This document shows, piece after piece, positions 46,301 to 61,300 of a stretch of 64,000 nt of DNA. The notes beneath the pieces are model-generated. The model ran no database searches, was not told where the DNA came from, and worked only from the letters and a program-made list of their open reading frames with translations. The position numbers and the translations under genes are program-made. Numbering within the stretch: position 1 is the stretch's first letter; each line of letters opens with the position of its first letter. The DNA lies in assembly GCA_036768485.1 (NCBI GenBank), contig JAVLUZ010000151.1:3931912-3995911 (forward strand), written 5' to 3'. The stretch is from Mermis nigrescens (Eukaryota > Nematoda > Enoplea > Mermithida > Mermithidae).

Positions 46301-49300
46301 TTCACGTGGATCAGACCACACGATCGAATGGCTGGCAGGAAGAAAATGTAAGATAAAAGTTTCTGATTTGAATCGCTGAAACTACGTACATTGTTGTAAT
46401 GTCACATTATTACACCGAGACGAGAAAAATTTTAGCATTAACGGACATAAAACTAACGGACTACGAAAACAGATGTACATGTTTGGCTTTCATTCAGCAC
46501 AGCTGAGAATACGTACTAAATGCAATGTACATATGTATGTTTACAAACAAAGCTAATCTGATAAACAGCTGTCTGATCTAAGGAAAAGCTCTGTAAACAA
46601 TCTTCATTACATACACATACATAATGTTGAACAATAAAATTTAGTTCACTTTTGACACGTCAGATTTAATATTTTGTATTTTGCATTTTATCAAATTGTT
46701 CAAACGACTTCAGTAGATCATACAATGTAGGACGCACAGCCGTATATCCACAAATATATCAAACGAATGTACGTACAACAAAACGCGAGTTTAAGCAGAA
46801 AGCAAACATAAATAGTTTAGCGTCCATCCAATTATCTTCGTGGTCATATACATATAATGGCTCAAAATTTTTGGTGAGGGGTCCTCGGTCATTCCTACGG
46901 GGAGGAGGAGGGCGCAATTTAGGGCCAAAAAACATTTAAAAAACGGCCATAAATATTCGATTTTCCCCCATTTGCACAACCGCTAATGGCCAGAAGAGAG
47001 CATTTACGCAAGAGGCCCCTCATTAGCGCACCGAAAAAATATGTATGTTACTATTATGAGGAAGACTAAAATAATGGCATTTTTGAGCGTTTCTTGGTAA
47101 GCTCTGCACATGGTTAAGAAAATTTTCAAAAAACATTGTCATAAGTTTTCATCTCATACAAAAAATTTACTATTCAAACTATCAACGCAACTGATTTCTT
47201 ATCATCCAGTTCGTTCATGTTTGGCTCTGATCAGTTGCAAAACCTATCTTTATGCACGAATTTTGAGTTTATATTTTCACCCGTAAGGCTGTTTAGAAGA
47301 CAAAAATAACACAAAAACAATTAATTTGATGCAGTGCCGGAAAATTCTAGGATACCACACTAGCTGAAGCATTGCTAAAATCTGTTTTCACGGTCTAATA
47401 AGCGCAGTTTTCGATTTTAACTTTTCCTGTGGGAATCCACGTGAAAAATGAAGTAAATTTCATTTAGGGGTACCCGGATATGGACTTGCATTGCAAGTCG
47501 AGGTGTGATTTATTAGATTTAGGTAATATACCAAAAGCACTCTCTTCTTGAAGCTCAAGTGATCTGATACAAAGCTTACATGCTGCTTTTTCAATTAAAA
47601 CTGTTTGTAAACAATGATGAATCAGTCTTTGTGAAATTTCATGTCACTTGCTGATACAAACATATACAGGGTGGCCCATAAAAAAGGCTACATTTTTTAA
47701 AACGTCATAACATCGGCTGATCTTAAAATAAAATTTTCAGACCAGCTGCATTAGATAGGTGAACATGTCTTTATTTGATCAACGTTAAAAATTTTGGCCA
47801 GCTTTTAGCGGTACCTGCAATACGGCGATTTGTTTACACCTCACTTGTATAAACCCTATGGTTTCCGCATTGTATTACATTACTGTGTATGTTGGTATCC
47901 TTTTTTGACATTTTTACAATATATCCTGCCACAAAAATTAATAAGCACAGTTTTAAATCTCCAGGATAGATGCGCGTCCTACCAAACCGAGTGCGAAAAT
48001 TTCAGGATATCGTCAAAAGAGGGTGCAAATTAATGGCAGGACCAATGACGCTATTGGCGTTTAAACAATATTAAAAAAGGGTGTAAACAAATTGCCTTGC
48101 CCGGAGCACTGGGACTTGACCAAAATTTTCTACACATTTGGAAAGAAGAGACTTTTATCTATCAAATGCAGCCAGTTTGAAGCTTTGAAGTTTACGTGAG
48201 CCGAAGTTATGACTTGTCAAATCGGGATGCAGCCTTTTTTGGGCCACCCTGCATAATCAGCTAAAACTGAAATAAAAAGATGAAAGCAAAATCGATGCTC
48301 AGTTTTTGGAAGAACTTTTGGGCAAGAAAGATGAACTATTTAAGGATTCCAAACTATAGTGCTAAGATTTTAGCAAAGCTAGGCAGGAGTTTGCTGATGA
48401 TGAAACAAAGGACCAGAGATGGGAAAACAAGAAATACATTTTTGACGCAGTCGGCGCAGAGCAAATAAAATTTTTTGAAACTTTCCCAAAAAGCGCTTTA
48501 GAAATGCTAAAATTCTTATCTTTTCATTCGAAAAAGCCTTTGCGTATGGCGCTAATGCCCAAATTTTTCCATTAGCGAAAAATCGGATTCCTCTGCTCCG
48601 CGCTTAAAAAAATCAAGGGGAGGTCAAAAATTTTTCGGCTTCATGGTGGAGGGGGAAGGAACGACCGACTTTAGATGGGGGATACCCCATCCTCCTGTTA
48701 CATTTATGTTCGTGACACTAGGTTCAGCATAAATCTATGTATATAAATGCATAGATATCATATACATTCATGTTATGTAAGTAACACTCTAAACATAAGT
48801 GACTTCAGAAATGCAGAATAAGCTAAATCTAAACCCTAGAAATAGCATACATAAATATTAAAATTAGAGTTATTTTAATTTTAAAGCCCGCAATAGGATA
48901 AAAAATCTAAAAATTAATCAGAAACGCAGCCCTCCGGCTCCTGGGCCGCGAAATAAATAACTTAAGTCTCATGTATAATTAAAAATTAAACAATACAAAC
49001 ATAAAATTTCGTTTAACGCAACTCACAATCGTCGTCGTATTCGTCGCGTCGCGCCGCTCCAGCGAATCGATTCGCGCGACCAACCATGTGCAACACTTCG
49101 TAAATGGAATAATCTTCGTAGGCGTGCACTTTTCCGTTGTAAAATTGAGTGTCGACGACGACGGTCAAATAAGCGCGTAATTTGAGTCCAAAACAAAGAG
49201 AGCGACTGACGACGACGATTTGCACGGCGCCTATTTCGAACAACTGTTCGACGACGCGGCGATCGGACGACGAAACGCCTTCGTGCAAATAGCCGACGCC

Positions 49301-52300
49301 CGAGCTCAGCGTTTCCTGTTTAAAAAAGTATTTTTAAATAATTCATGAATTTTAAACCTTGAATTTTCTAACAGTCTTTTAATCATACATGCACATAGAG
49401 GGTTAGAGGGATTATTACTTCCCTGAAGAGTCAGCCAGAGACAGGTTCTGTCCGGCGATTTGGAGCTGACGGAGCGTTTTATACATCATTTCTTTAGGGC
49501 GAAATGTCAAAATTTCCCCGGCTACGAATAACACTTTTATGTGTTAATTGCTGAAAAAGCGTCCAAAATTGTGTCAAAATCGTGTAACGAAATCAACATT
49601 TGTCTAAATTTATATATTTTTTAGTGTTGAAACGATATAATGCAATCAACATGGAGTAAAAATGCTTTAAAAATGCGGTATCACTACAAAAAAGCTTTCA
49701 TGAAGTATTTTGACCCTTTTTCATCTGAATTTACTGTCTTGAATTTGATTTTTACCTCACCCCCTTGCCGATCCTAAGCTTGTGCATCTATGCTACATGC
49801 AAATGAGATCAATTGATACAAGATTCAACATCGTAAGGAAATAAGTAAATTGTACTAATAATTCCAGCTCAAACGTCACGATCAGGCAGGAAAAGCTTAA
49901 AATTTTCAGAGACGGACAGTAGGTACATAAATGATCTTCAATTTTGGGACAAAAAGTATCTAAAAATTGTCAAAAACGCAAGTTTTTGCCAAAAATGAGA
50001 GGGCGTAAAATCTCTGACTTTGGGGGTGGGAATATGACTGACCGGCGACCATAGATGCACGAGGACAGGGTGGCTAAAAGGGGTGAAATCCGTTATTTAT
50101 GATACAGTAGTACCATAGATGCACAGCATGGGAATTCTGGGGGAATGGTGAAATTATAAAGTGCCTTTTTTGGGTCCAAAAATGGTATAGGTGCGCGTCA
50201 AAAGATCGTTTTTCAGCGTTCCTCCGATGCTCTATCTTTCTAGAGCATGAAAACATAAAAAAATTTCAGAAAAGTTGGAACAAATTGAACAAAATATAGT
50301 CAAGACATGAGTATAATGGCGCTAAGCGCCGAAAATTTGGCACTTTTGAGCATATAGATAACTAAAAATGCTTAAAAAAAGCATCTTCCTACAAATTTTT
50401 GGGAAGTTTCAAAAAATCATCAATTCAGAGGGGGTTAGGTGAAAAATTTTTGCGGGGGGTGGAAATTTTTCTGGGGAAGAGGAGGGAGGGTGGAAATTTT
50501 TTTGGGGGAGAAGGGGGGCGAAACCCCACCCCCGATCATGTATGACTAGTACTTTTCAGTACGTTAATTAGGTCGAAATTGCTTGAAAATACACTATTTT
50601 GGGCTGAAATCGCGGGACAGTATGTACATAACTTTCAGACCCTTTAGCAGAAGGCTAATACACCCTCTCACTCCTCCCTATGTGCGTACTGCGTATATGT
50701 CACCGACTACAGCTGGAGTGATCCTTCCATCTTTGTGCTACGTGTATGGTCACGATCAAAAGTAAGACATTTAAGAAAAAATAAGGTAACAGGATGCAAT
50801 TTGAGATCGTTTACAAAAGTACCGATAACTTAGATTAATAAATATCATAAGATGTCAAACTAATGTGTGTATGTATGTACAAGTGCTTTGAAAAATATTT
50901 GTACACTTCTTTCTTGTTTTGTAACTTTGCTCGAAAAAGTACACTTACGTAACATGTGCATATGAAAGCGATTATTTATACTTTGATGAAAATACGTATG
51001 GAAGATATATACATGATTGGCGGGGGTGTGCTTCAGGAAGGGTTCCCCACAAATGCACAAGGTCAGGAGGGTGGTCAGGGGGGTTAAATTCGATATTTAT
51101 ACAACAGTATTTGCGTTTATTATGTAAATTAGGTCGAAATTGCTTGAAAATATGTGCATATATGCAGGGATGTAACCAGGATTTTATTTCGGGGGGGGCG
51201 AAATTTTTGGTGTCCCATTTCTCGAGAACCATTAGGAGATACACATCTCAACGAGATCTATGCCGTGGTAAAGAAGAAATTTTTGAAATATTGAAACATT
51301 TTATTGCTTGATTTCAAACTTGGATATCAAAAATCTTTCCTTTAACCTATCTGCATGACTAATTCGTCAATGTAAAGTTAAAGCTCGACTCCAAAATATT
51401 TCCAACTTTTTGTCTTGCAATTTCGCAGTTTTTCCAAGAAAATTAATGCAGAAAATAATAAATCGGCGCAAAGTGCCGAAAATTGTTGGCATACATGTAA
51501 GCTATGGGCTTCTAAAGGTAAGAAACGAGATAGTAAATAAGAAATCCGGCTCGAAGTGCCGAGTACTTCAAAAGTGTGCTAGAAACGCATTTTGTCTGTC
51601 CCTGTTGTAGTAGACTTTAAATGTTTTCCTTTGGGGGACCCTCGTGAAAAATGAAAATATTTTTTTCAATTCTGGAGGAGGTGAGGGGCTGGCCCCTGCC
51701 CCCGGATGGTTACGCCCCTGCATGTACGGTCTAACCCCCTGAAAAGTTTTCACTATCCCGAAAAATTTTTCAACCCCTCTCAGAATTCACGATTTTTGAA
51801 AAATTCGTAGAAAAACAAATGTTTTAAGAGTTTTTCGCTATCTGTTTGCTCAAAAGTGTCAAATTTTCATGCTCATGTTTTGACCTACATTTTGCTCATT
51901 TTGTTCGACTTTTTGAATTTTTTCACGTTTTGATGCTCTAGAGAGTTAGAGCATCGTCAGAAAAGCCAAAAAACGATGTTCTTGACGCGTACCTACCATT
52001 TTTGGGCCCAAAAAACTTTATAATTTTACCCCCCCCCTACCCGGAATTCCCATGCTGTGCAAGTCTAGTTAGTGAAAGGTCAAGAAACCTTTAATGTCTT
52101 GTCCTGCATTTTGTTAAGAAAAGGCTCCAGGTCTTCGACCGACTTAACGTGCAGAAAGCGGTTCGGGTGATTGTCGGCCGCAGCGAATGTCAAAAGGTCA
52201 ATGGCCGTCAATCGAGTCTGCTTTCGAGTCGGTACAAAAACGATAGCCGGTTTGGGACGCAAAACACCGGCGTGCTTAATGATGGCATTATATGCCGGTT

Positions 52301-55300
52301 TGGCCATGGCATCTAATCGAGACGATGTGTGACTAATATTGAAACCCTGTACAGAAAACGGTAAGAGGTTAGTATGTTACAGGGCCATAATTAGGTGGAT
52401 GAAGGGCCGCCCCTTCCTTGGCCAGAAAAAATGTTAAAAGGAAAAATAATGCACGAAAAGATGGAAAAGAATTGTATTGTATGTCATTGATATAGAATCT
52501 TCAAATTTTCGGCGCTTCGCGCCAGATGTCAAGGATCGCATCATTTCAGCTCAAACGCGATCAAAAAAAAACGACAGCTTCTACAGCTTTTTAAATGAGA
52601 AAATGTTTTTGAAAAATTCTAATTTTATGATGTTATTAAATAGAATAAGTCGAAAGACGTCGAAAAATGCGGTTTTTACAAGCTGTCCCAACGAATTTTC
52701 TGATATAGTCAAATTAATGTTGGGTCCGCCCCTCATGAACGAATCCTGAATACGGGCCTCAGTATGTCGAGTAAAGCACGGTCTAATTCAAAATTTTATG
52801 CAAATATTCCCTTAATTTTACAATGACTTATTTTTTGTAAATATTTCTGTAAAATAGAATGAGAAAACGCACCTTATTTCGATACAACGCTTAAACGAAA
52901 AACCAGCCATTTTTGAAACGCACAAGCTAGACAATTTGTAACGCAAAGCAACGTTCCTCAGCCTTGCAGTAGCGAACGTGCAATGTTTCTCTCGGGTAAT
53001 AACGCTCGACTTACAAGCAGACATACACGAGAAATTTTCTGGGAAGAATGAGGCAAAATGAATGCGAAAAATGGATAAAAATTAAAAATTAAATTCAAAC
53101 TGCTTGAAATCGACCCTAAAATGTGAAATATCGTAGTTTTAATGCTATTTTGGCATTTATACCAGTTTTTGAGGCCATTTTGGCCCAAAAAAACTCGATC
53201 TTTGATCCCCGCAGACCCGTTGACTCCTCCAGATCGGTCATGCATTGCATCTATTCTCACAAGCATACATGTGCTTACATTGCGCATAATACATAGGTGG
53301 GTCTAAACTAGGGGCGTCTACGATAATTTATCCGAAAATCCTACACGCTCAACAAAGCCAACAGAAAAAAGGACTATATGTATATGAAGAATTCAGGATA
53401 AAAAGCTATGAATTACGCTCAAATCGTGAATTAAGATAATTTAGATCTAAAGCATATTTAAAGGCAATTAGTTTGATAAAGCTATGTAGGAAATATACGT
53501 CCTTTTTTTAAATGGATCATCGGTACGCCTTCAGCGAGAATCCATTAAAAACAATGAAAATTTCAAAAAATGTATAATGATTTGTAATTATCAAAGGCAT
53601 TATTACACTGTTTCTATGTACATAAACGTGTGTGCATATTCAATAGCGAAGCAAGCACCGCAATGTTTTGTTGGAATCAAGCAATCAAAGACTATGATAC
53701 TTTAAGAGGATCAACATGTAACGCAATAAAGTGTTGAAGTCATTGCTTATATCCAGTATTTTTTTCATTCTCAGCTCATTCAGGCTTCCTTAAGAGTTAA
53801 TCAGATGCACTTTCCAAGGTCAGAAATACTAGCAGGGCTTTTTGTGTGCACTATAAACTTTGAAAAAGTCCTAAAAAATTGAATGGAGTCTAATCAGATG
53901 AGCGATCATATCGACGTCAAATCAGACGAGAGCGTCGTACATCTGATTTGACGCCGAGCGATTTTTGCAAGGTATGGGCTCTATTAAAGTCTTAGGTGTG
54001 CAACGTACATCATATGTAAGTGCTGCTAGTATTCAAAACCTTTAAAATCACACTAGATTGGTTTTCAGAGAAATTACTACTGAAATGAGGACGAAAACAG
54101 TGCTTTATATAAGGAACAATTTCAGCACTTAACACTCTGATATTGAATCTGTCTTTTGCCTAATTTTCAATAAATTTGGACAACTATTAAGAAAATTCCA
54201 GTTGAAAAACACTGCGGGTAGTGAGGTGGCCCAACCTGTTCAGATGTACATACAAACGTGTCATCATGCATACTTGAATATGCAACTCGAGCGGAACGGG
54301 CCGCACATTGGGATGAAAATTGAAGGTAGAATGCGATGAGCAGCCAAGCCACTGAGCCACGTCTTTCGCGTTGCTCAAAGAACAACTCAGGCCAACAATT
54401 CTTATCGTGCGATCCAACTGGCTGCTTATATAGCGCATCCTCGAACAAACGATTTCGTACACGGGCTAAACATGTTTACTTTCGAATTTGAATAATCGAA
54501 TTTCGTAAATCGATTCGAGAAAGAGGTGCAGAAAACGAAATGATTTAGAAATCGACGCTTTTATCTACACATGACTACGACATTAGAACCACAATTTTTC
54601 ACAAAGGAAGAAAATCGCAACAAAGGTAAAGCCGATATTTCTTTAAAGTGTTAGGAATTCTATTGTCAGAATGATGCAAAATATAACCTTTCTTATTACC
54701 GTGAAACAAAGTATTACTCGTACAAATGAGGTCCACTGTAGATGAATAAATCAGAAATTCGAATTATAATTCTCAGCTACCCTGGATTAACCAAAGTGCA
54801 ACTCTAATTCCGCAAAAAATAAAGAAAATGATTTAAATTATATAGCTGTAAGCGAGTTATGTTGCATGGGGGAAGAATTATAACATAAACGCAACAGAGA
54901 AATATGAGACACCATTACCTTAACTCAGCTATGTACATACAAACTCGTGACAAATGTTAGAGCAAATTTACATGTTTTTTGATACACCAACTTCTCGAGA
55001 CAACTTTCCCACTTTCCATGAATGAGAAGGCATATTTTTTATCAGCAAGCAAGTTTGGTATTCCATTTTTTCTTTAAAAATCAGAAGTCGGCAACTATTC
55101 TCCCAAAACGGTTGTCACCACACATGTATCAGGGAAGAAGAGGAATCTCCCATGCAAAGTTGGTCGTCCACCCATCACCTTAGAGCCAGAAAATTTTTGA
55201 CCCATCTTAGATTTTTGGGGAAATTATTTTTTTAGCCGTTTTTAGATGCTTTTTGGCCGTTTTTGCCCAAAAATTGGAGGTCATTATCCCCCCTAAAAAT

Positions 55301-58300
55301 GGCCGACTTAGTACCCCACCCGAAATTTCGAGCCGTTACATACATGTATGGTTGTCACTCAATATTTTGATCATTTTAGGTACATATCCTTTAAAGAATG
55401 AATTGTCCCTAAATGTAAATATAAGAAGAGAACAGCATTTTTAATGGTAGATTCCACTCGACTCATCAATTTTTATTCGTATTCGCCAACATTGTAGCGA
55501 TAAATTTTTAGCGTCTTTTTCTATTGCAACGACGCATGCTCTAAAGCAGAAAATTATTCCCCGAAAATTATAAATTATATGCTAATGCAATAATGGAAGA
55601 CAAAAGGTATATGCTGCAAATAAGATTAACGTGATTTTTTTTAAACTTTGAACATGCGTGCGTACATATGTATGCGTGTACATATCTACTGTCAGATTTT
55701 CAGATAAGACAAGCTTGTTTTCCTTTAAGACACCAACAAGTTTAGTTACTCTTGAAAACGCGTCTTAATTTATGAAATTATCACATCGTACAAGTAACAG
55801 GAGGTTTGAGGGGATTCCCCACCCAGACTTGAACGTCCCCCATCCCTCAAAAGTCAGAAAATTTTTGACCCAGCATTTTTGGCGAAAACTTGCGTTTTTA
55901 GCAATTTTTAGGTGATTTTTTGCCATTTTTTGGCCAAAACTAGGTCTCATTTACCCCTCTCCATCTAAAAATGGCCATGGACTACCCACCCTAAATTTCG
56001 AGCTGTTACATGTACATATGAATGGCATCCTACGTAATTAATGCACATACGTGAGTATCACGAAGAGACAACGCGTACAATAAATAAAAACGTATCGTTG
56101 GGTTTTAAACATGCTTTATGTTCTTTAAATATCAAAGGCCATGTACATACATCTCGGCATTTTTACACATACACTTAAATCACGAAAAAATTGTAACTTT
56201 ATCTGTTTAACGTGACTATCAATACAAAGAGCTGCTTGTTCGATGTACGATAGATAGTCAACTCGAAATATCTCATGTCCATGTTGATCTGTTAAGGGGG
56301 ATTCGAGGAGCGAGGTTTTCATTCTCCACATCAGAAAAATTTTCACACCCCCACAATTTGCGATTGTTCAAAAGTTTCCAAAAAATTTGTAGAACAGGTG
56401 AATTTTTAAGCGGTTTTATATATCTTTTTGCTCAAGAGTGTCAAATTGGCGCTTCGCGCCATATACTTATGTCTTGACTATATTTTGTTGAATTAGTTCG
56501 ATTTTTATTGACTTTTCGAAATTTCTTTGTTTTTATATCCTAGAAAGATAGAGCATCGTCAGAAATACCGAAAAACGGTGTTTTTGACGCGTACCCACCA
56601 TTTTGGGCCCAAAAAAGCACTTTAGAATTTTATCCACCCCCAGAATTCTCACGCTGTGCGTGGCTGGTTTTACCCCATTTTCGCCTCCCAACATTTGCAA
56701 TTCGTCGGCGATGACCAAATTCACATTCTGGACGTTTTTTCGTTGCTTCCAGCGACGCGACAAGACGTCCCACTTTTCTGGGCTAGTGACAATTATTTGA
56801 CCTTTAGCCAACAACTTCAAATCCGCGCCAGTTTCGCCAGTCAGCAAGACGACTTTTTTGTTAAGACGTTGCGAAAAGACGGTCGACAATTCGGAATAGG
56901 TCTTAAAAATCAAAATATTACGTACATAGGTTACACGTATGTACGTCCACGGCCGTATTTAGGGAGCAGGAACGAAAAAATTTTCGAAAGGAAAAATAAT
57001 GCACGAAAAGATAAGAGACTATGTCTTTGACGTGGAATCTTCACATTTTCGGCGCTTCGCGCCAGATGAAGTATGTATTTTCCATAATTTAGGGCCAAGC
57101 ACGACCGAAAAAAGGACACTTTTTACGTAAATAATTTTTTGGAAAAGTTCGAATTTTACGATTTTAATGGAAAGAACAAGTAAAAAAACGTCTAAAAATG
57201 CATTTTTTCGCCAGCTATCTCGACGAATTTTCGAAGATATGGACAAATATGTTTTTTGCTCTACTCCCCCTTTGCTCTTTTAGCCAAAAATCGCAAAAAA
57301 ATTCAAATTAGAATTAGAGTCTATTTAGTCCCACGCGCGCGGTTTAAAGACTCCATTTTTAGTCTAAAGCGTATTTTGCATCTGTCTTCTGTTTTGCACA
57401 GGTTTTATGCAGAAAATAAGATTTGTTCGAAAGGGTGTCGATTGGATTCATATTTAAGGCATCCAGGTAGCAAACTTTACAAAGTGTACAGCTCTAGTGG
57501 TCGTAAAACTTCTAATGCCTAAAATCGATCATAACAAATAAATTTTTTTCTGTCTGTGCTATCATCATACGGTTTGTTGCATGGCATTCCCATACATGTG
57601 CTGTACGTTCTTGTACTCACCATTTCTTTCTTCATAAGTTTTCATGTCCTGGAATATTTTTTACACTGACCCAATATTTTTAAAATTTGAAGAAATATTT
57701 GCGTACTCATATCTCAGGCACTGATTGACATTTGGCTTCGAAATTTTGGTAGAGAAGAGGCACTTAATGGATGTTGATAATGCAATGTCAAAAACCTCGC
57801 CTCAATCCGTTTTATTTTTCTAGCGTCACACTGTTTCTTTGAACAAAGATTATTTCAAATTTTGCCCAAAAATGCAAAAAATTAATCCAGCCAAAATATA
57901 AATCAGAGGAAAAGTCATCCCGAAAAAATCCTTACGGCGTTGGATGAAAATATATGAATTACTGACTCCATTCTCTGAAAATCAAAAATATGGCAATTAA
58001 TTAATTTTGTAGTTTTTCGATTACTTTTTAATGTTGGGTAAAGTTAAAAAAATTTTCAGGAGAAAAACTTACAAAGAAAGAAATGGTGAGTGCAAGAATG
58101 GTCAGTACATGTTGGGGAATGCTATGCAACAAACCGTATGATAGCGCAGACAGAAAAATGTTATTTCAAAACTAGCACGAACTTATTGAACGCCCCTCGT
58201 ACATAATGCAATTTTAATATGCACATATGTACACTGATTTCTGTTAAGCTTAAGCTGCTGAGTCTGACCGGCCAAGCTAAGCGCCTATGTACCCGACATT

Positions 58301-61300
58301 TGGTTCTTTATCAAACCAGTAAAGAACTTATTTTTACCGTATACTAGCGTATTTTCAACAATAATCAAAGCGTTATTACTGCTGCATTTGCAACAAGTAG
58401 AAAAATTAGAATTAACTAACGTAAAAGATCATCTGAAAAATATGATTTGAAATTATTAAACTAAGGTTTCGGGTATATTTACACTAACAAGGACACTAAT
58501 TGTAATCCAATGCGAATTACAGGAAAATGCTTTGAAGTATTTTACCAGTTCCGCCAATGCGTCTACTGGAGTGATGTAAACACATCGGCCGTCCGGTTTC
58601 AAGTTGAATAAACGCAAGATAGCCATTTGAGCGCAGATGGATTTTCCACTACCGTTCGGCGCCCCAACGAAAACATTTTCATCGCTTTCGTACAACGAAC
58701 GAAAAACTATAAAGTTAGAAATATGAACACCATTTTGCATTAAATAAAAGTATTTAAAACGATGACTTCTGTGAATGCTTAGGGAATAAATATACAGGGT
58801 GGGCTAAAAAAAGGCTACAGCCCGATATTACATCAAAGTTGCACTAGATAAATTTGTTTACACCTAACTTTGATATTGTTCTGACCCCATTGTTTATGCA
58901 TTGTTTCATTACTGAGTTTTAGGTACCCTTTTTCGTCAATATCTCGAGTCAAAAAAATTATTAGCACATTGAATAAACCCTAGAGTGGGTGGGTACTCCT
59001 TCCTACTAGATAAAAAATTACAAAATATCGTCAAACAGTGAGCAAATTGATGATAGAGCCGAACAAGTTTTTGAGGTTTAAACAATATTAAAGTAGAGCG
59101 TGAACAAACCAACATAGTGTCCGAACTGCTGACAGATAGCCAAAATTTTTTACACGATTCAAACAAGGACACTTTATCTATTATCTAATGAAAAATTATA
59201 ATCAAGCAATCTATACGTAATTGACACTTTTTGTGAAAAATTATGCGAAGCTTGTTCAAACAAATGTTTGTCCTGCAGAAGACCCCTTTGTACATGTACA
59301 ACTAAGGTGTCGAAAAGTCTTTGTACACTTCGCTCCGCTCAGCTAATTTAATACAGCGTTATGTTGTTGAATGACACGCCAGTCTTACCTTTCCAATGTC
59401 CTGCCCTTTCTAAACTTCCTGATTATTAAAGGCATAACAATTTGACGGAAAAAAAGAAAAATTTTGTATTTCTTGTTATATTGAAGCCAATTTCGGAGTT
59501 TGAAGCATATGTATACGTAAAACTAATAAAACAGTGCGAAACATTAGGAAATTATGACAAAGTTATTTTGCATTCCATTTCAACCGGAGATTTTAAAGAT
59601 AATCATTGAGAAAAATGAATAAAGCAAGTTCGGAAAGTATGCACTTACATCCTTTCTCCACCATTCCTCACCAAAATATCTTTTAGGTAAATGTACAAAG
59701 ATTACCCTAACGCCTAATGTTTTATTGAAAAAAATTTGTGCCGACTATTACAAATAAAAAACAATTGTTCAAGCATACACTATACAGTTGGCATTCAGCA
59801 AGAGCATTTAGTAAAGATTACAGCGGTGCCAAAGAGACATAATTAATATTTTTGCACATCGAAGTTATGTGTCGTCTCTTGAACTATGTACATACAAGCA
59901 CGGTCCGAGAAGTTTTGTTAGGCAATTTTTTATAAAATGAGCCGAAGAGGCATACATGTGACAGGTAGGATTTATCCCACCCAAAGCCAGTTGTCCCCCA
60001 TCCTTCAAAGTAAGAGAATTTTGAGCCTCCTAGATTTTTGGCGAAAACTAGTTTCTTAGACAACTTTGACGTGCTTTTTTTGTCATTTTCGGCAAAAAAT
60101 TAGGGGTCATTTACCCGCCCCGCCCCCGTCAAGAATGACAGGCGATCTCTCAAAATTTCGAGCCGTTACATGTATGCCAAAAGGATAGCAGAATAAATAT
60201 GCGTTATTTAAAACAATATTTCAGGTACCTTGCGTCTGTATTGGATTGAATACATGAATCTGTTCCTCGTAGATGCCTTCAAGCACTTTATCATTTAGTG
60301 CTGATATAGGCAGAGGTTGCAAATCTAGCAGTTCCGTCGGCGGAGGGTATTTTTCGGGCAATATCAGCATTTTGAACGAGATGGGCAACACAGTTTCAGA
60401 ACCTGAAAAACATATTTGCATTTAAGAGCAAAATATAGATATTCGCGTAATATTGCACCAGATAAAGCAAAGGAAATTTCTGGAAAAACAAACCTTCAAT
60501 TCTAAATCATAATATGTACATCACATATCATACATATTATTAACTAATCAAATGAAGCTTACCAATGTATTTATCGGAGACAACTCGCAGGAAATAAAGC
60601 GGCGGTAGCGGTTCAAACATGGGTACGAAAAATTTTATCACATGTTCATCCTCGGCGAATTTCCTGAAATACATGCTTTGCATGTGCAAAATACAGGACG
60701 AAAACGGCTCAAAAACAAATTAAATTTTCGCCGTGCCCAGAGACATAGTTACATTTGTTGTATGTGTGTACCATAGATGCACAAGGCTAGGGTCGGCAAG
60801 TAGGGGGCAAAATCCCAGAAATCCAAAATAGTACATTAAGTGTTCACGATTTTTTGCAGTTTAAACGACGAAAATAATCAAAATAGCATATTACACGCTG
60901 TTTCGTGGTAATAGAGCATTTTAAAAGCATTTTAGTTCATTTTGACTGCATCCAAATATTTACGAAAAATTTGCAGAAAAAGGTCTGTCTTAAGCGTTTT
61001 TAGTTATCTAATTGCTCAAAAGTGTCAAATTTTTGGCGCTTCACGCCATATGTATACTCACCAGAAAAATTTTCACTCAACCCAGAAATTACTTACCCTC
61101 TCCACAATTCGCGATTTTTCAAAAGTTTCCAAAACATCCGTAGAAAAGGTGCTGGTTTAAGCGTTTGTAGCCATCTATCAGCTCAAAATCGTCAAATTAT
61201 CGGCGCTTAGCGTCATTTACTCATTTCTTGACAATATTTGTTCAATTTATTAGAATTTTTTCATTTTTTCGCGATTATTTAGTTTTTATGCTCTAAAAGG

